Positions 31,609 through 38,951 of a stretch of 48,423 nucleotides of DNA are shown piece by piece. Origin of the DNA: a virus. A program made the translations under genes and the position numbers. Below the pieces are notes generated by a model, which saw only the letters and a list, made by a program, of their open reading frames with translations, did not search any database and was not told the DNA's origin. Positions within the stretch are counted from its first letter, which is position 1, and every line of letters starts with the position of its first letter. Location of the stretch: the IMG/VR virus record IMGVR_UViG_3300034190_002406, positions 1-48,423 of that record; one strand, written 5' to 3'.

Positions 31609-32051
31609 GCTTATTCCCTCCACAAGACACGATAGATAAAATATCTAACCAACAGACCGGTCGGATTGGTGAACTATTGGCCGCGTATTACCTGGAAATG
31701 TACGGTATTGGTACAGAGATCATTAGAGGTATTGGCAGTGATCTTTGGTGCCGGAGATCTGATGGTCTGATGTTTACGTGTGAAGTTAAGACTTGCCACA
31801 TTCCTTACGTTCAGAGTTCTACTTGTACCATGCCTTCATACAGGTTCTCCATTGTTTCTGATGTCCAGCGGTCAGCTGATATCCATGCTTTGGTAGCGTT
31901 AGATATTGGAGGTGTTCATTTTATGGCTACCTCTGAGCTACCTGCAGGCGGTAAGAAGACACTGAAGGCTCAGCGTTTCAATGAGAGCTGGATATTTCCG
32001 AGCTTAGAGACTGCCTTAAAGAGTGTAGTAGGAAATAAGAAAGCAGCCTAG
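31605..32051 (+). CDS. PD-(D/E)xK-like nuclease, 148 aa
   Basis: TGRIGELLAAYYLEMYGI, then IGSDLW and FTCEVKT: the E ... D ... E-x-K spacing of the PD-(D/E)xK nuclease fold, as in Holliday junction resolvase and homing-type enzymes. It starts at a TTG (31605) that overlaps the stop of the acidic protein, so it is coupled to it. Acting early, it might degrade host DNA or serve recombination. Distinct from the resolvase-like protein at 16145. Confidence 0.65.
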   Translation: MSLFPPQDTIDKISNQQTGRIGELLAAYYLEMYGIGTEIIRGIGSDLWCRRSDGLMFTCEVKTCHIPYVQSSTCTMPSYRFSIVSDVQRSADIHALVALDIGGVHFMATSELPAGGKKTLKAQRFNESWIFPSLETALKSVVGNKKAA

Positions 32052-32070
32052 CGGTTAAGCCAGACTGCTT
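32041..32070 (+). other. Hairpin at the end of the early nuclease gene
   Basis: AAGCAGCCT / AGACTGCTT arms (8 of 9 pairs) with a 12-base loop, overlapping the stop codon. No T-run follows, so it is a processing or stability hairpin rather than a clear terminator. Confidence 0.45.
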
Positions 32071-32180
32071 GATTGAATACAGGATTAGTAGGGTGGTTAT
32101 ATATATACCGGCCCGAACAACTAAGTTCGATTATATCATGGATTACCCATTTTGTAAATCCCCAAAAATCAGTTAAGTGA

Positions 32181-32209
32181 TTGACTTTGATTGCTTAATT
32201 TGAGATAAT
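32181..32209 (+). promoter_or_regulatory. Sigma70-type promoter upstream of the small-gene run
   Basis: TTGACT (32181-32186), 17-base spacer, GATAAT (32204-32209), followed 17 bases later by the next gene. Start of transcription is expected almost at the ATG, so a short leader or leaderless message is possible. Confidence 0.8.
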
Positions 32210-32225
32210 GTACTTATAGGCCCTA

Positions 32226-32459
32226 ATGATCAACTTATACTATATCCGTGCAGCCATCGAGGCTAACACTGGTATCCGCCTTAGTCTCTCCGAAGTTCGT
32301 ACATACCTTGTTGAAGAAGGTTTGATAACGCAGCGCCAAGCTGACGAGGAAGCTAAGACGTTTACTGGCTACAGTGATATGTTCACGTTTGATGATGCAT
32401 CTCGAGTGACTGAAGACTTTGATCACAACATGGGGCTCCCAGATAGTTACGTGTCCTAG
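32226..32459 (+). CDS. Hypothetical protein, 77 aa
   Basis: Helical N-terminal half with a helix-turn-helix-like run (LSEVRTYLVEEGLITQRQAD), acidic C-terminal half. Its ATG lies 17 bases after a good -10 and there is no clear ribosome site. Possibly regulatory; family not recognised. Confidence 0.55.
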   Translation: MINLYYIRAAIEANTGIRLSLSEVRTYLVEEGLITQRQADEEAKTFTGYSDMFTFDDASRVTEDFDHNMGLPDSYVS

Positions 32460-32468
32460 GAGAGACTA

Positions 32469-32606
32469 ATGAACAAAGCAAAGTGCGGCGCATCTAACCC
32501 AGCGTCTAAAGCTAAGCCTAAAATGAACATGGGCGGTTACATGAAGATTGATAAGAAGAAGACAATGGGTGCAGCCAAGGGCGGCTACATGAAGAATAAG
32601 AAGTAA
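32469..32606 (+). CDS. Small Lys/Gly/Met-rich protein, 45 aa
   Basis: Reads MNKAKCGASNPASKAKPKMN with two GGYMK units (MGGYMKIDKKK and GGYMKNKK). Very basic. A GAG site precedes the ATG. Overlaps the next gene by one base (TAATG). Similar lysine-rich short ORFs recur near the terminase (see 33834). Function unknown. Confidence 0.6.
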   Translation: MNKAKCGASNPASKAKPKMNMGGYMKIDKKKTMGAAKGGYMKNKK

Positions 32607-32803
32607 TGTTTGTTGGGGTGTTACTTCTCTGTGCGTCTGTAACGGATGTATCGACATGTGATGTCCAAATGAACCCTAAGACCGTTTACCTTACTAGAAA
32701 AGAATGCGCAGCAGAGATGCTCGGTATCGCTAAATACGCAGCGAATAGACTGCAAATGGTGACTAAGCCGTACTGCTTTCCAGTAAAGGGATATAAAATC
32801 TAG
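32606..32803 (+). CDS. Small exported Cys-containing protein, 65 aa
   Basis: N-terminal hydrophobic segment (MFVGVLLLCASVTDVSTC) resembling a signal or anchor, then a short domain with further cysteines in RKECAAEM and KPYCFPVK. Four Cys in 65 residues suggest disulfides in the periplasm. No family recognised. Confidence 0.55.
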   Translation: MFVGVLLLCASVTDVSTCDVQMNPKTVYLTRKECAAEMLGIAKYAANRLQMVTKPYCFPVKGYKI

Positions 32804-32822
32804 CATACTTTCGGGGGGAGTG

Positions 32823-33278
32823 ATGCTTGCAGAAATTGCAATGGCGAACGCCGCGTTTTCGGTAATCAAAACGGCGGTGCAAAATGGCCGGGAATTAGCT
32901 CAATGCGGTAAATCAATCAGTGATTTTTTAAGCGCAGAAGACAGCCTAAAAGACAAAGCTGAAAGCGATAAGAAGTCTATATTTAAGAAGGTGATGGGCA
33001 AAGACACTGCCGACTTTGAAAGCTTCCTAGCCTTAGATCAGATCAAGGAACAACGCCGCCAGCTCGAGAGCCATATGAGGCTATATGGACGCCCTGGATT
33101 ATACGATAGCTGGGTTGAATACCAGGGACAGGCTCGTAAGGCACGCAAAGCGTCTGAGAAGCAGCGACAGAAGGAAAGAGAAGAGCTCATAGAAGCTATA
33201 TCTATTTTCGCCGGGGTCATCCTTATTTTTGGTTTAGCAATAGGCGGTGCCTTCCTTTTCTACAAATACAAGATGTGA
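32823..33278 (+). CDS. Helical protein with C-terminal membrane segment, 151 aa
   Basis: Amphipathic helices, a strongly charged coiled coil (KARKASEKQRQKEREELIEA) and a C-terminal transmembrane helix (FAGVILIFGLAIGGAFLFYK). GGGGGAG lies just before the ATG; the GTG one codon earlier is less likely. Common next to packaging genes of marine podoviruses as an unknown. A holin-like or membrane-recruiting role is possible. Confidence 0.65.
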   Translation: MLAEIAMANAAFSVIKTAVQNGRELAQCGKSISDFLSAEDSLKDKAESDKKSIFKKVMGKDTADFESFLALDQIKEQRRQLESHMRLYGRPGLYDSWVEYQGQARKARKASEKQRQKEREELIEAISIFAGVILIFGLAIGGAFLFYKYKM

Positions 33279-33334
33279 GGTTCTGCATAGCGGGTATGCC
33301 ACTAAAGGTAGAACTAAACCTTTGTTAATCATGT

Positions 33335-33340
33335 TATAAT
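33335..33340 (+). promoter_or_regulatory. -10-like TATAAT before the DUF1127-like gene
   Basis: TATAAT 28 bases before the ATG, followed by CTTAGTTCAACTAAGGAG, whose CTTAGTT and AACTAAG arms form a small hairpin next to the ribosome site. No convincing -35. Confidence 0.4.
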
Positions 33341-33367
33341 TACCTTAGTTCAACTAAGGAGACTAAC

Positions 33368-33523
33368 ATGAACTTCATTAAATCTATATTCACCAGCATC
33401 GCCCGAGCACAACAAGCCCGTGTTCATTATTGGCAGCTACAAAACCTCACAGACAAAGAGCTCCGGGATATTGGAATTACCCGCGGTCAGATCCGAGGGA
33501 TATTATCGGGGGAGTCAAAATAA
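33368..33523 (+). CDS. DUF1127-like small protein, 51 aa
   Basis: Reads MNFIKSIFTSIARAQQARVH, then LQNLTDKELRDIGITRGQI: the LxxLxDxxLxDIGIxRxxI core of DUF1127 (YjiS-like) proteins, common in alphaproteobacteria where small Arg-rich versions affect phosphate and RNA physiology. A GGAG site sits upstream, with a TATAAT at 33335. Probably captured from a host. Confidence 0.85.
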   Translation: MNFIKSIFTSIARAQQARVHYWQLQNLTDKELRDIGITRGQIRGILSGESK

Positions 33524-33544
33524 TAACCACTGGATGGAAGCTTT

Positions 33545-33829
33545 ATGCCTACGACTAAGAATGTTGAGAGATTACCCAGTGGCCGTTTGAAATACAGCGG
33601 GGAGACGTTCTCGGGATATAACAAACCGAAACGTACCCCCGGTGCTTCTAAGAAGTTTGCTGTCCTGGCTAAGAAAGATGACCAGGTAAAAATTATCCGT
33701 TTTGGCGACCAGAACATGGAAATCAAAGCAGATAGTCCTGAGCGTCGAAAATCTTTCCGAGCCCGTCACAAATGCGACACAGCAAAAGATAAGTTCTCAG
33801 CTCGTTATTGGTCCTGCAAAAAGTGGTAA
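33545..33829 (+). CDS. DUF5872-like protein, 94 aa
   Basis: KKFAVLAKKDDQVKIIRFGD, then SPERRKSFRARHKCDTAKDK and ARYWSCKKW. The FxARHxCxxxxDKxxARYWSC block, with two Cys, is the hallmark I associate with DUF5872, often found beside phage head genes. Basic, possibly metal-binding; unknown role in the particle or packaging. Confidence 0.75.
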   Translation: MPTTKNVERLPSGRLKYSGETFSGYNKPKRTPGASKKFAVLAKKDDQVKIIRFGDQNMEIKADSPERRKSFRARHKCDTAKDKFSARYWSCKKW

Positions 33830-33833
33830 TCTA

Positions 33834-33986
33834 ATGTCTCTTCTCAAAAATATGAACGCCCGTAAAAAGGCTGGTACTGCACGTTCCAAAGATAAAAGCA
33901 CGATCAGCGGTAAGACCTATAAAGATCTGAAAGCTGGTAAGATGAACAAGGGCGGTATGGCTACCAAGAAAGCCAAACGCAAATGA
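33834..33986 (+). CDS. Small basic protein, 50 aa
   Basis: Reads MSLLKNMNARKKAGTARSKD and ends NKGGMATKKAKRK; about a third is Lys or Arg. A longer reading from 33702 overlaps the DUF5872-like gene and is unlikely. Overlaps the next gene by 4 bases (ATGA). May bind DNA. Confidence 0.6.
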   Translation: MSLLKNMNARKKAGTARSKDKSTISGKTYKDLKAGKMNKGGMATKKAKRK

Positions 33987-34255
33987 CCGATGCTCGGTTA
34001 GAACGTATCGAAAAGAAGCTAGATGAGATGGGCGAGGCGATAGTAGCTTTGGCCCGCATGGAAGAGCGCATGGTGTCTTTGTTTAAGAAAATGGACGCCT
34101 ATGATGATAACCAGGTACGCACTAATGAGCGCATCGAGCGCCTTGAAAAGGTACAAGGCGTTAACGGGCAGACACTTAGGTTTGCCGAGCGCGTGTTCTG
34201 GATCGTAATTTCCGCCGCAGTCGGCTTCATGTTCTTCAAGATGCGAAACCCCTGA
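33983..34255 (+). CDS. Coiled-coil protein with C-terminal membrane helix, 90 aa
   Basis: Residues 1-65 are a charged coiled coil (RLERIEKKLDEMGEAIVALA); residues about 68-85 (VFWIVISAAVGFMFFKM) form a membrane helix. The architecture resembles XhlA-type membrane proteins next to phage lysis genes. Its position before the terminase fits a holin-accessory role in some phages; not proven here. Confidence 0.65.
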   Translation: MTDARLERIEKKLDEMGEAIVALARMEERMVSLFKKMDAYDDNQVRTNERIERLEKVQGVNGQTLRFAERVFWIVISAAVGFMFFKMRNP

Positions 34256-34278
34256 TCCTTAATAAAGGCTACAAGACA

Positions 34279-34650
34279 ATGACCGAAAAGAAGCTCTCAG
34301 AACGCCAAGAGAAGTTCATCGAAGCTCTACTAGGCGAGGCCAAAGGTAATGTACGCCAGGCTATGCGTATTGCTGGCTACAGCGATACCACAGCTATCCG
34401 AGAGGCTATGGCACCGGTTGCTGAGGAAGTTGCCGAGGCGGCTCAGATGTTACTGGCCCTAAACGCTCCTAAAGCTGCGCTGGGCATGGTTGGCGTACTG
34501 GATGATCCTTCATCGCTTGGCGCACGAAATGTTGTAGCAGCGGCGAAAGAGCTTCTAGACCGTGCCGGTGTAGTTAAGAAAGAAAAAGTAGAGGTAAGCG
34601 GACCTGCCGGTTCCATGTTTATCCTACCTCCAAAACAAAGTTCTGAATGA
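34279..34650 (+). CDS. terS: Terminase small subunit, 123 aa
   Basis: Recognises phage DNA and hands it to the large subunit. LSERQEKFIEALLGE, then NVRQAMRIAGYSD is the helix-turn-helix signature of small terminases. It overlaps the large subunit by 4 bases. A C-terminal Pro-rich end (FILPPKQSSE) may contact the large subunit. Confidence 0.82.
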   Translation: MTEKKLSERQEKFIEALLGEAKGNVRQAMRIAGYSDTTAIREAMAPVAEEVAEAAQMLLALNAPKAALGMVGVLDDPSSLGARNVVAAAKELLDRAGVVKKEKVEVSGPAGSMFILPPKQSSE

Positions 34651-36545
34651 CAGACGATCCTGATTTTCCGATCAAGCGCCGAGCTAATGCTAGCTCAAAG
34701 ATAGCTTACGGATATATTCCTACCAAAGAAGATCCTCGAGTATGTGTACCGGACCCGGCTTTTATGCCGTTTGTACGCGAAGCTCTAGATCACATTGACC
34801 AGGGCGGAAGTCTTAGGGAGACAGCTGCCTGGCTTACCGAGAAGACCGGCGTATCTATCAGCCACCAGGGTATTAACCGCATATGGAAAGAGCGTAGAGG
34901 ATCTCTACCCGAAAACCAGCGCGAGAAGCAGCAAAAGAAACAACGCAAGAAGCTAGCGCCAAAAACTGGACCCGCAAAAGCTAAGGCCAAGATCAAGCGA
35001 AAAGCATCTGACGCGAAACGTGTTCTAGTGATGCAACAAAAGAAGCTTGAAGCCTGGGTTGATAAGGATAATCCCGAAGACAATATCAAGTCTGTTCCCC
35101 TTTCAGAAAGCCTGGATTTTGACTCTATCGAAAAGAACCAGGAAGATCGTACCGTTGTATTTGCTCCAAATCCTGGGCCACAAACAGACTTCCTAGCATC
35201 ATCAGAAAACGAAGTACTTTATGGTGGAGCCGCCGGTGGTGGAAAAACTATGGCCCTTATCGCAGACCCTATGCGGTACTTCGATAACGGTAACTTTAAC
35301 GGCATCATCTTACGTCGAAGCACCGACGAACTACGTGAAATTGTTTGGAAAACTCAAGAGCTTTATCCTCAAGCTTTTCCTGGTGCAAAGTGGGGCGAGA
35401 AGAAGAGCCAGTGGACGTTTCCGAGTGGTGCAAGGATCTGGCTAACCTACCTTGATCGTCCTGAAGATGTTCTACGTTATCAAGGGCAAGCTTTTAGCTA
35501 CATTGCATTCGATGAGTTGACGCAACACCCCACGCCCTTCGCGTATCTGTATATGAAATCTCGATTGAGAACTACAGATCCTATGCTTCCTACCTTTATC
35601 CGCGCAACAACAAACCCAGGTGGCCCCGGTCATAGCTGGGTCCGCAAGATGTACATTGATCCTGCGCCTGCAAACAAAGCATTTCCGGCAACGGACATCG
35701 AAACAGGTAAAACCCTGGTGTACCCGGAAAGCCATGAGAAAGCAGGACAACCGTTATTTACCCGGCGGTTTATACCAGCCAGCCTCTACGACAACCCGTA
35801 CCTAACTGCAGACGCGAGTTACGAGGCTAACCTTCTATCTCTCCCTGAAATGCAGCGCCGACAGCTCCTAGAGGGCGATTGGGATGTAGCTGACGGGGCA
35901 GCATTCCCCGAATTCAAGAAGGCCGATCATGTGATTGAGCCGTTTGATATTCCCAATGAGTGGCGACGATTTCGCAGCTGCGATTACGGCTACAGTAGCT
36001 ACTCAGCGGTCCACTGGTTCGCAATCGATCCATCTTACGAAACATTATATTGTTATAGGGAACTCTATGTCTCAAAACACACAGGAAAAGATCTTGGCGC
36101 AGCTGTTCTCGAAGCAGAGAGAGGTGAACCAATTAGTTACGGAGTATTGGATAGCTCTTGCTGGCACAATCGCGGCCAACTTGGACCGAGTATTGCCGAA
36201 GAAATGATATCAATGGGGTGTCGCTGGCGTCCAAGTGATCGGACAGCTGGCGCACGGGTGGCAGGTAAAAATCAATTTCATCAACGCCTTAAAGTAAACG
36301 AAGAAACTAGCCTTGCTGGCATCATTTTTTTCAATACCTGCCGCCAGATTATATCGGATCTACCAGTTATTCCTTCAGATCCAAAAGGATCAGACGATAT
36401 CGACCCAAGATACGCAACCGATCATGCCTACGATAGCGTGAGGTACGGCATAATGAGCCGTCCTAGATCAGCTTCCCCGTTTGATATGGGTAAAGGCGTT
36501 CCAATTCAGAACTATCGCCCAGCTGACGCCTCGTTTGGCTACTAG
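34647..36545 (+). CDS. terL: Terminase large subunit with recombinase-like N-terminal domain, 632 aa
   Basis: Packaging motor and headful or site-specific nuclease. Walker A is GGAAGGGKT (193-201), Walker B IAFDEL (Asp289, Glu290), coupling motif TTNPGG near 321-326, and an RNase H-like nuclease with CDYGYSSYSAVHW near 445. Residues about 18-86 (SKIAYGYIPTKEDPRVCVPD, then LRETAAWLTEKTGVSISHQG) look like the DNA-binding recombinase domain of large serine recombinases, followed by a very basic linker (90-135). Large terminases normally start close to the ATPase, so this fusion is unusual; it may bind DNA. Confidence 0.92.
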   Translation: MTDDPDFPIKRRANASSKIAYGYIPTKEDPRVCVPDPAFMPFVREALDHIDQGGSLRETAAWLTEKTGVSISHQGINRIWKERRGSLPENQREKQQKKQRKKLAPKTGPAKAKAKIKRKASDAKRVLVMQQKKLEAWVDKDNPEDNIKSVPLSESLDFDSIEKNQEDRTVVFAPNPGPQTDFLASSENEVLYGGAAGGGKTMALIADPMRYFDNGNFNGIILRRSTDELREIVWKTQELYPQAFPGAKWGEKKSQWTFPSGARIWLTYLDRPEDVLRYQGQAFSYIAFDELTQHPTPFAYLYMKSRLRTTDPMLPTFIRATTNPGGPGHSWVRKMYIDPAPANKAFPATDIETGKTLVYPESHEKAGQPLFTRRFIPASLYDNPYLTADASYEANLLSLPEMQRRQLLEGDWDVADGAAFPEFKKADHVIEPFDIPNEWRRFRSCDYGYSSYSAVHWFAIDPSYETLYCYRELYVSKHTGKDLGAAVLEAERGEPISYGVLDSSCWHNRGQLGPSIAEEMISMGCRWRPSDRTAGARVAGKNQFHQRLKVNEETSLAGIIFFNTCRQIISDLPVIPSDPKGSDDIDPRYATDHAYDSVRYGIMSRPRSASPFDMGKGVPIQNYRPADASFGY

Positions 36546-36576
36546 AAATACCTTATATAGCTAAAAGGAAGCCCGA

Positions 36577-38736
36577 ATGGCCTTCATGAACCCCCCAGAA
36601 GACGTAGTAAACTCCGAAGATCTAACAGAACTTGCTGATGTAGCTGTTTTGGAAGAGGACGGGGATGTAGAAGGTGAAAATACCGAGTACGGTGGGGTAG
36701 TTGCGATGGTCGAGTCGGCTTTCCGGCGCTCAAAAGACCACCGTTTGTCGGATGAAACCCGTTGGTTGATGTCTTATCGCAATTATCGAGGGATTTACGG
36801 CCCAGAGGTGCAGTTTACGTCTACTGAGAAGTCCCAGGCCTTCGTTAAGATCACAAAAACCAAGGTTTTGGCCGCATATGCGCAGATCGTGGACGTTTTG
36901 TTTGCAGGTAACAAGTTTCCGGTAGGGATTGAGCCCCGAAACACCCCCAACAACGTGGCCGGGGAAGTAAATTACGACCCAGAACAGATTACCACTGAAA
37001 AGGTTAAAGAACGGGCCAATATAGACTTCAAAGTAGCCCGTAAGTACACAAGACCTGAAATTGAGCGGGATCTCGGTGTTTATAAAGACGTTTTGGCCCC
37101 GGTACATGAAGAGTTGAACACGGGTGCGGGATCATCACCCACCTCCATTACATTTGAGCCTGCTAAAAAGGCAGCATCAATGATGGAAAAGGTGATGCAT
37201 GATCAGCTTGATGAAAGTCAGGCCTTTAAGCACCTTCGAACTATGGCTTTTGAATGCTCTCTGTTTGGTACAGGCATTATCAAAGGCCCATTCGCCTACG
37301 ACAAAGAGTATCCGAGATGGAATGAAGAAGGCGTATATTCCCCTGAATTCAAGACTATTCCTAAGATTGAGTCAGTAAGCCTGTGGGATTTCTATCCAGA
37401 TCCCGATGCTCGTAGCATGAATGAGGCTGAATTTACGATCCAACGCCATCGTATGAGCCGTACTAACATTCGTAGCCTTAAAAACCGCCCACACTTTCGT
37501 GAAGAAAGTATTGAGCTGGCTATCGGCTATGGATCTAACTACGTCCGGGAATATTGGGAAGATGCCCTAGAAGACAGCTCAAACTCTGACGATATAGACC
37601 GTTACGAGATACTTGAGTATTGGGGCATGCTAGACACTGAGATTGCCGAAGAGGCGGGTCTAGAGCTCCCAGAGGATATGCAAGATCGTACAGAAGTCCA
37701 GGTCAATATCTGGATCTGCAACGGCCAAATCTTGCGTCTAGTAATCAACCCATTTACTCCGAGCCATATCCCATATCACAGCGTACCCTTCGAGATGAAC
37801 CCATACTCATTTTTTGGTGTAGGTGTTGCTGAAAATATGGAGGATACGCAGCTCATAATGAACGGAACGCTACGTCTCGCAATAGACAATGCCGCTCTAT
37901 CCGGGAACCTTTTGGTAGAGGTAGATGAGACTAATCTCGTTCCAGGCCAGGACATGGATATTTACCCTGGCAAAGTGTTTCGGAGACAGGCGGGTGCCCC
38001 TGGTCAAGCGATTTTTGGGACCAAGTTCCCGAACGTCAGCCAAGAGCTTATTATGATGTTTGATAAGGCCCGGCAGCTTGCCGATGAAGCCACAGGCATC
38101 CCATCTTTCTCCCACGGCTCTACTGGAGTTACCGGGGTAGGTCGTACAGCTTCTGGTATGTCGATGCTTATGGGGGCCGCTGCTATGAGCATCAAGGCTG
38201 TGGTCAGCAATGTAGATGACTACCTACTAGCTCCCCTGGGTAAGGCTCTGTTCGCCTTCAATATGCAATTCGCGTTTGACGAAGAGTACACAAAGGGTGA
38301 TCTAGAAGTAATTGCAAAGGGTACTGAAAGCCTGATGCGAAATGAGATCCGTAGCCAGCGCTTACTGCAATTTATGCAGATGTCTGCAAACCCAACTATG
38401 CAGCCCTTTGTAAAATATGACTATATCTTACGCGAGCTGGCAGCTTCTATGGACCTGGATGAAGATAAGATCCTAAACGATCCACGTGAAGCCGCAATTC
38501 AACAGAAAATGATGGCTGAAATACAGGCCATGATGCCACAGCAACCCCCACAGGCCCCACAGGCTCAAGGAGCGGTCCCTGGAGTGGGTGATCCCACTGG
38601 AACGGGTGGAGGCAATATAGCACCTGGTAACTCCCCTGAACCGGGCTCTCAGGGCTTCACAGGGGCCGGAGGCGGAGCCAATGGGGGTAATGCACCTCAA
38701 CAGCCTCCTGCAGCTCCACAAGGCCCCGTACAGTAA
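36577..38736 (+). CDS. Portal protein, 719 aa
   Basis: Twelve-fold ring through which DNA enters and leaves. It follows the terminase and precedes scaffold and capsid genes. The body shows the clip/wing pattern of podovirus portals, with blocks KTKVLAAYAQIVDVLFAGN, IESVSLWDFYPDPDARSMNE and DEATGIPSFSHGSTGVTG. Length is near P22 portal (725 aa) and longer than T7 gp8 (536 aa). The last 80 residues are Gly/Pro/Gln-rich and probably flexible. Confidence 0.88.
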   Translation: MAFMNPPEDVVNSEDLTELADVAVLEEDGDVEGENTEYGGVVAMVESAFRRSKDHRLSDETRWLMSYRNYRGIYGPEVQFTSTEKSQAFVKITKTKVLAAYAQIVDVLFAGNKFPVGIEPRNTPNNVAGEVNYDPEQITTEKVKERANIDFKVARKYTRPEIERDLGVYKDVLAPVHEELNTGAGSSPTSITFEPAKKAASMMEKVMHDQLDESQAFKHLRTMAFECSLFGTGIIKGPFAYDKEYPRWNEEGVYSPEFKTIPKIESVSLWDFYPDPDARSMNEAEFTIQRHRMSRTNIRSLKNRPHFREESIELAIGYGSNYVREYWEDALEDSSNSDDIDRYEILEYWGMLDTEIAEEAGLELPEDMQDRTEVQVNIWICNGQILRLVINPFTPSHIPYHSVPFEMNPYSFFGVGVAENMEDTQLIMNGTLRLAIDNAALSGNLLVEVDETNLVPGQDMDIYPGKVFRRQAGAPGQAIFGTKFPNVSQELIMMFDKARQLADEATGIPSFSHGSTGVTGVGRTASGMSMLMGAAAMSIKAVVSNVDDYLLAPLGKALFAFNMQFAFDEEYTKGDLEVIAKGTESLMRNEIRSQRLLQFMQMSANPTMQPFVKYDYILRELAASMDLDEDKILNDPREAAIQQKMMAEIQAMMPQQPPQAPQAQGAVPGVGDPTGTGGGNIAPGNSPEPGSQGFTGAGGGANGGNAPQQPPAAPQGPVQ

Positions 38737-38951
38737 TGAGTAAGGACTTATATCGCTCCCTACTTCCGCTTGTTAACGAACATGAGCAAATGAAGCGCCT
38801 ACAGACATACGTTGATTACCGTATCGAAGGCCTACGTGACCAGCTCGAGACCTTAAGCGATGCTGATCAGGTTAAGGCATATCAAGGCGCTATCCGAGAA
38901 CTACGGCGATTCAAGACCTTAAGAGACGAAGTACGCAAAGGGGCTGAATGA
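38736..38951 (+). CDS. Small helical protein between portal and peptidase, 71 aa
   Basis: Two charged helices (MKRLQTYVDYRIEGLRDQLE; AYQGAIRELRRFKTLRDEV). One-base overlap with portal, 4-base overlap with the next gene. Possibly an assembly factor; unknown. Confidence 0.65.
   Translation: MSKDLYRSLLPLVNEHEQMKRLQTYVDYRIEGLRDQLETLSDADQVKAYQGAIRELRRFKTLRDEVRKGAE

Noticed and set aside
33702-33833. N-terminal extension of the small basic protein
   Set aside because: It overlaps the DUF5872-like gene in another frame; the ATG at 33834 gives a compact basic protein.
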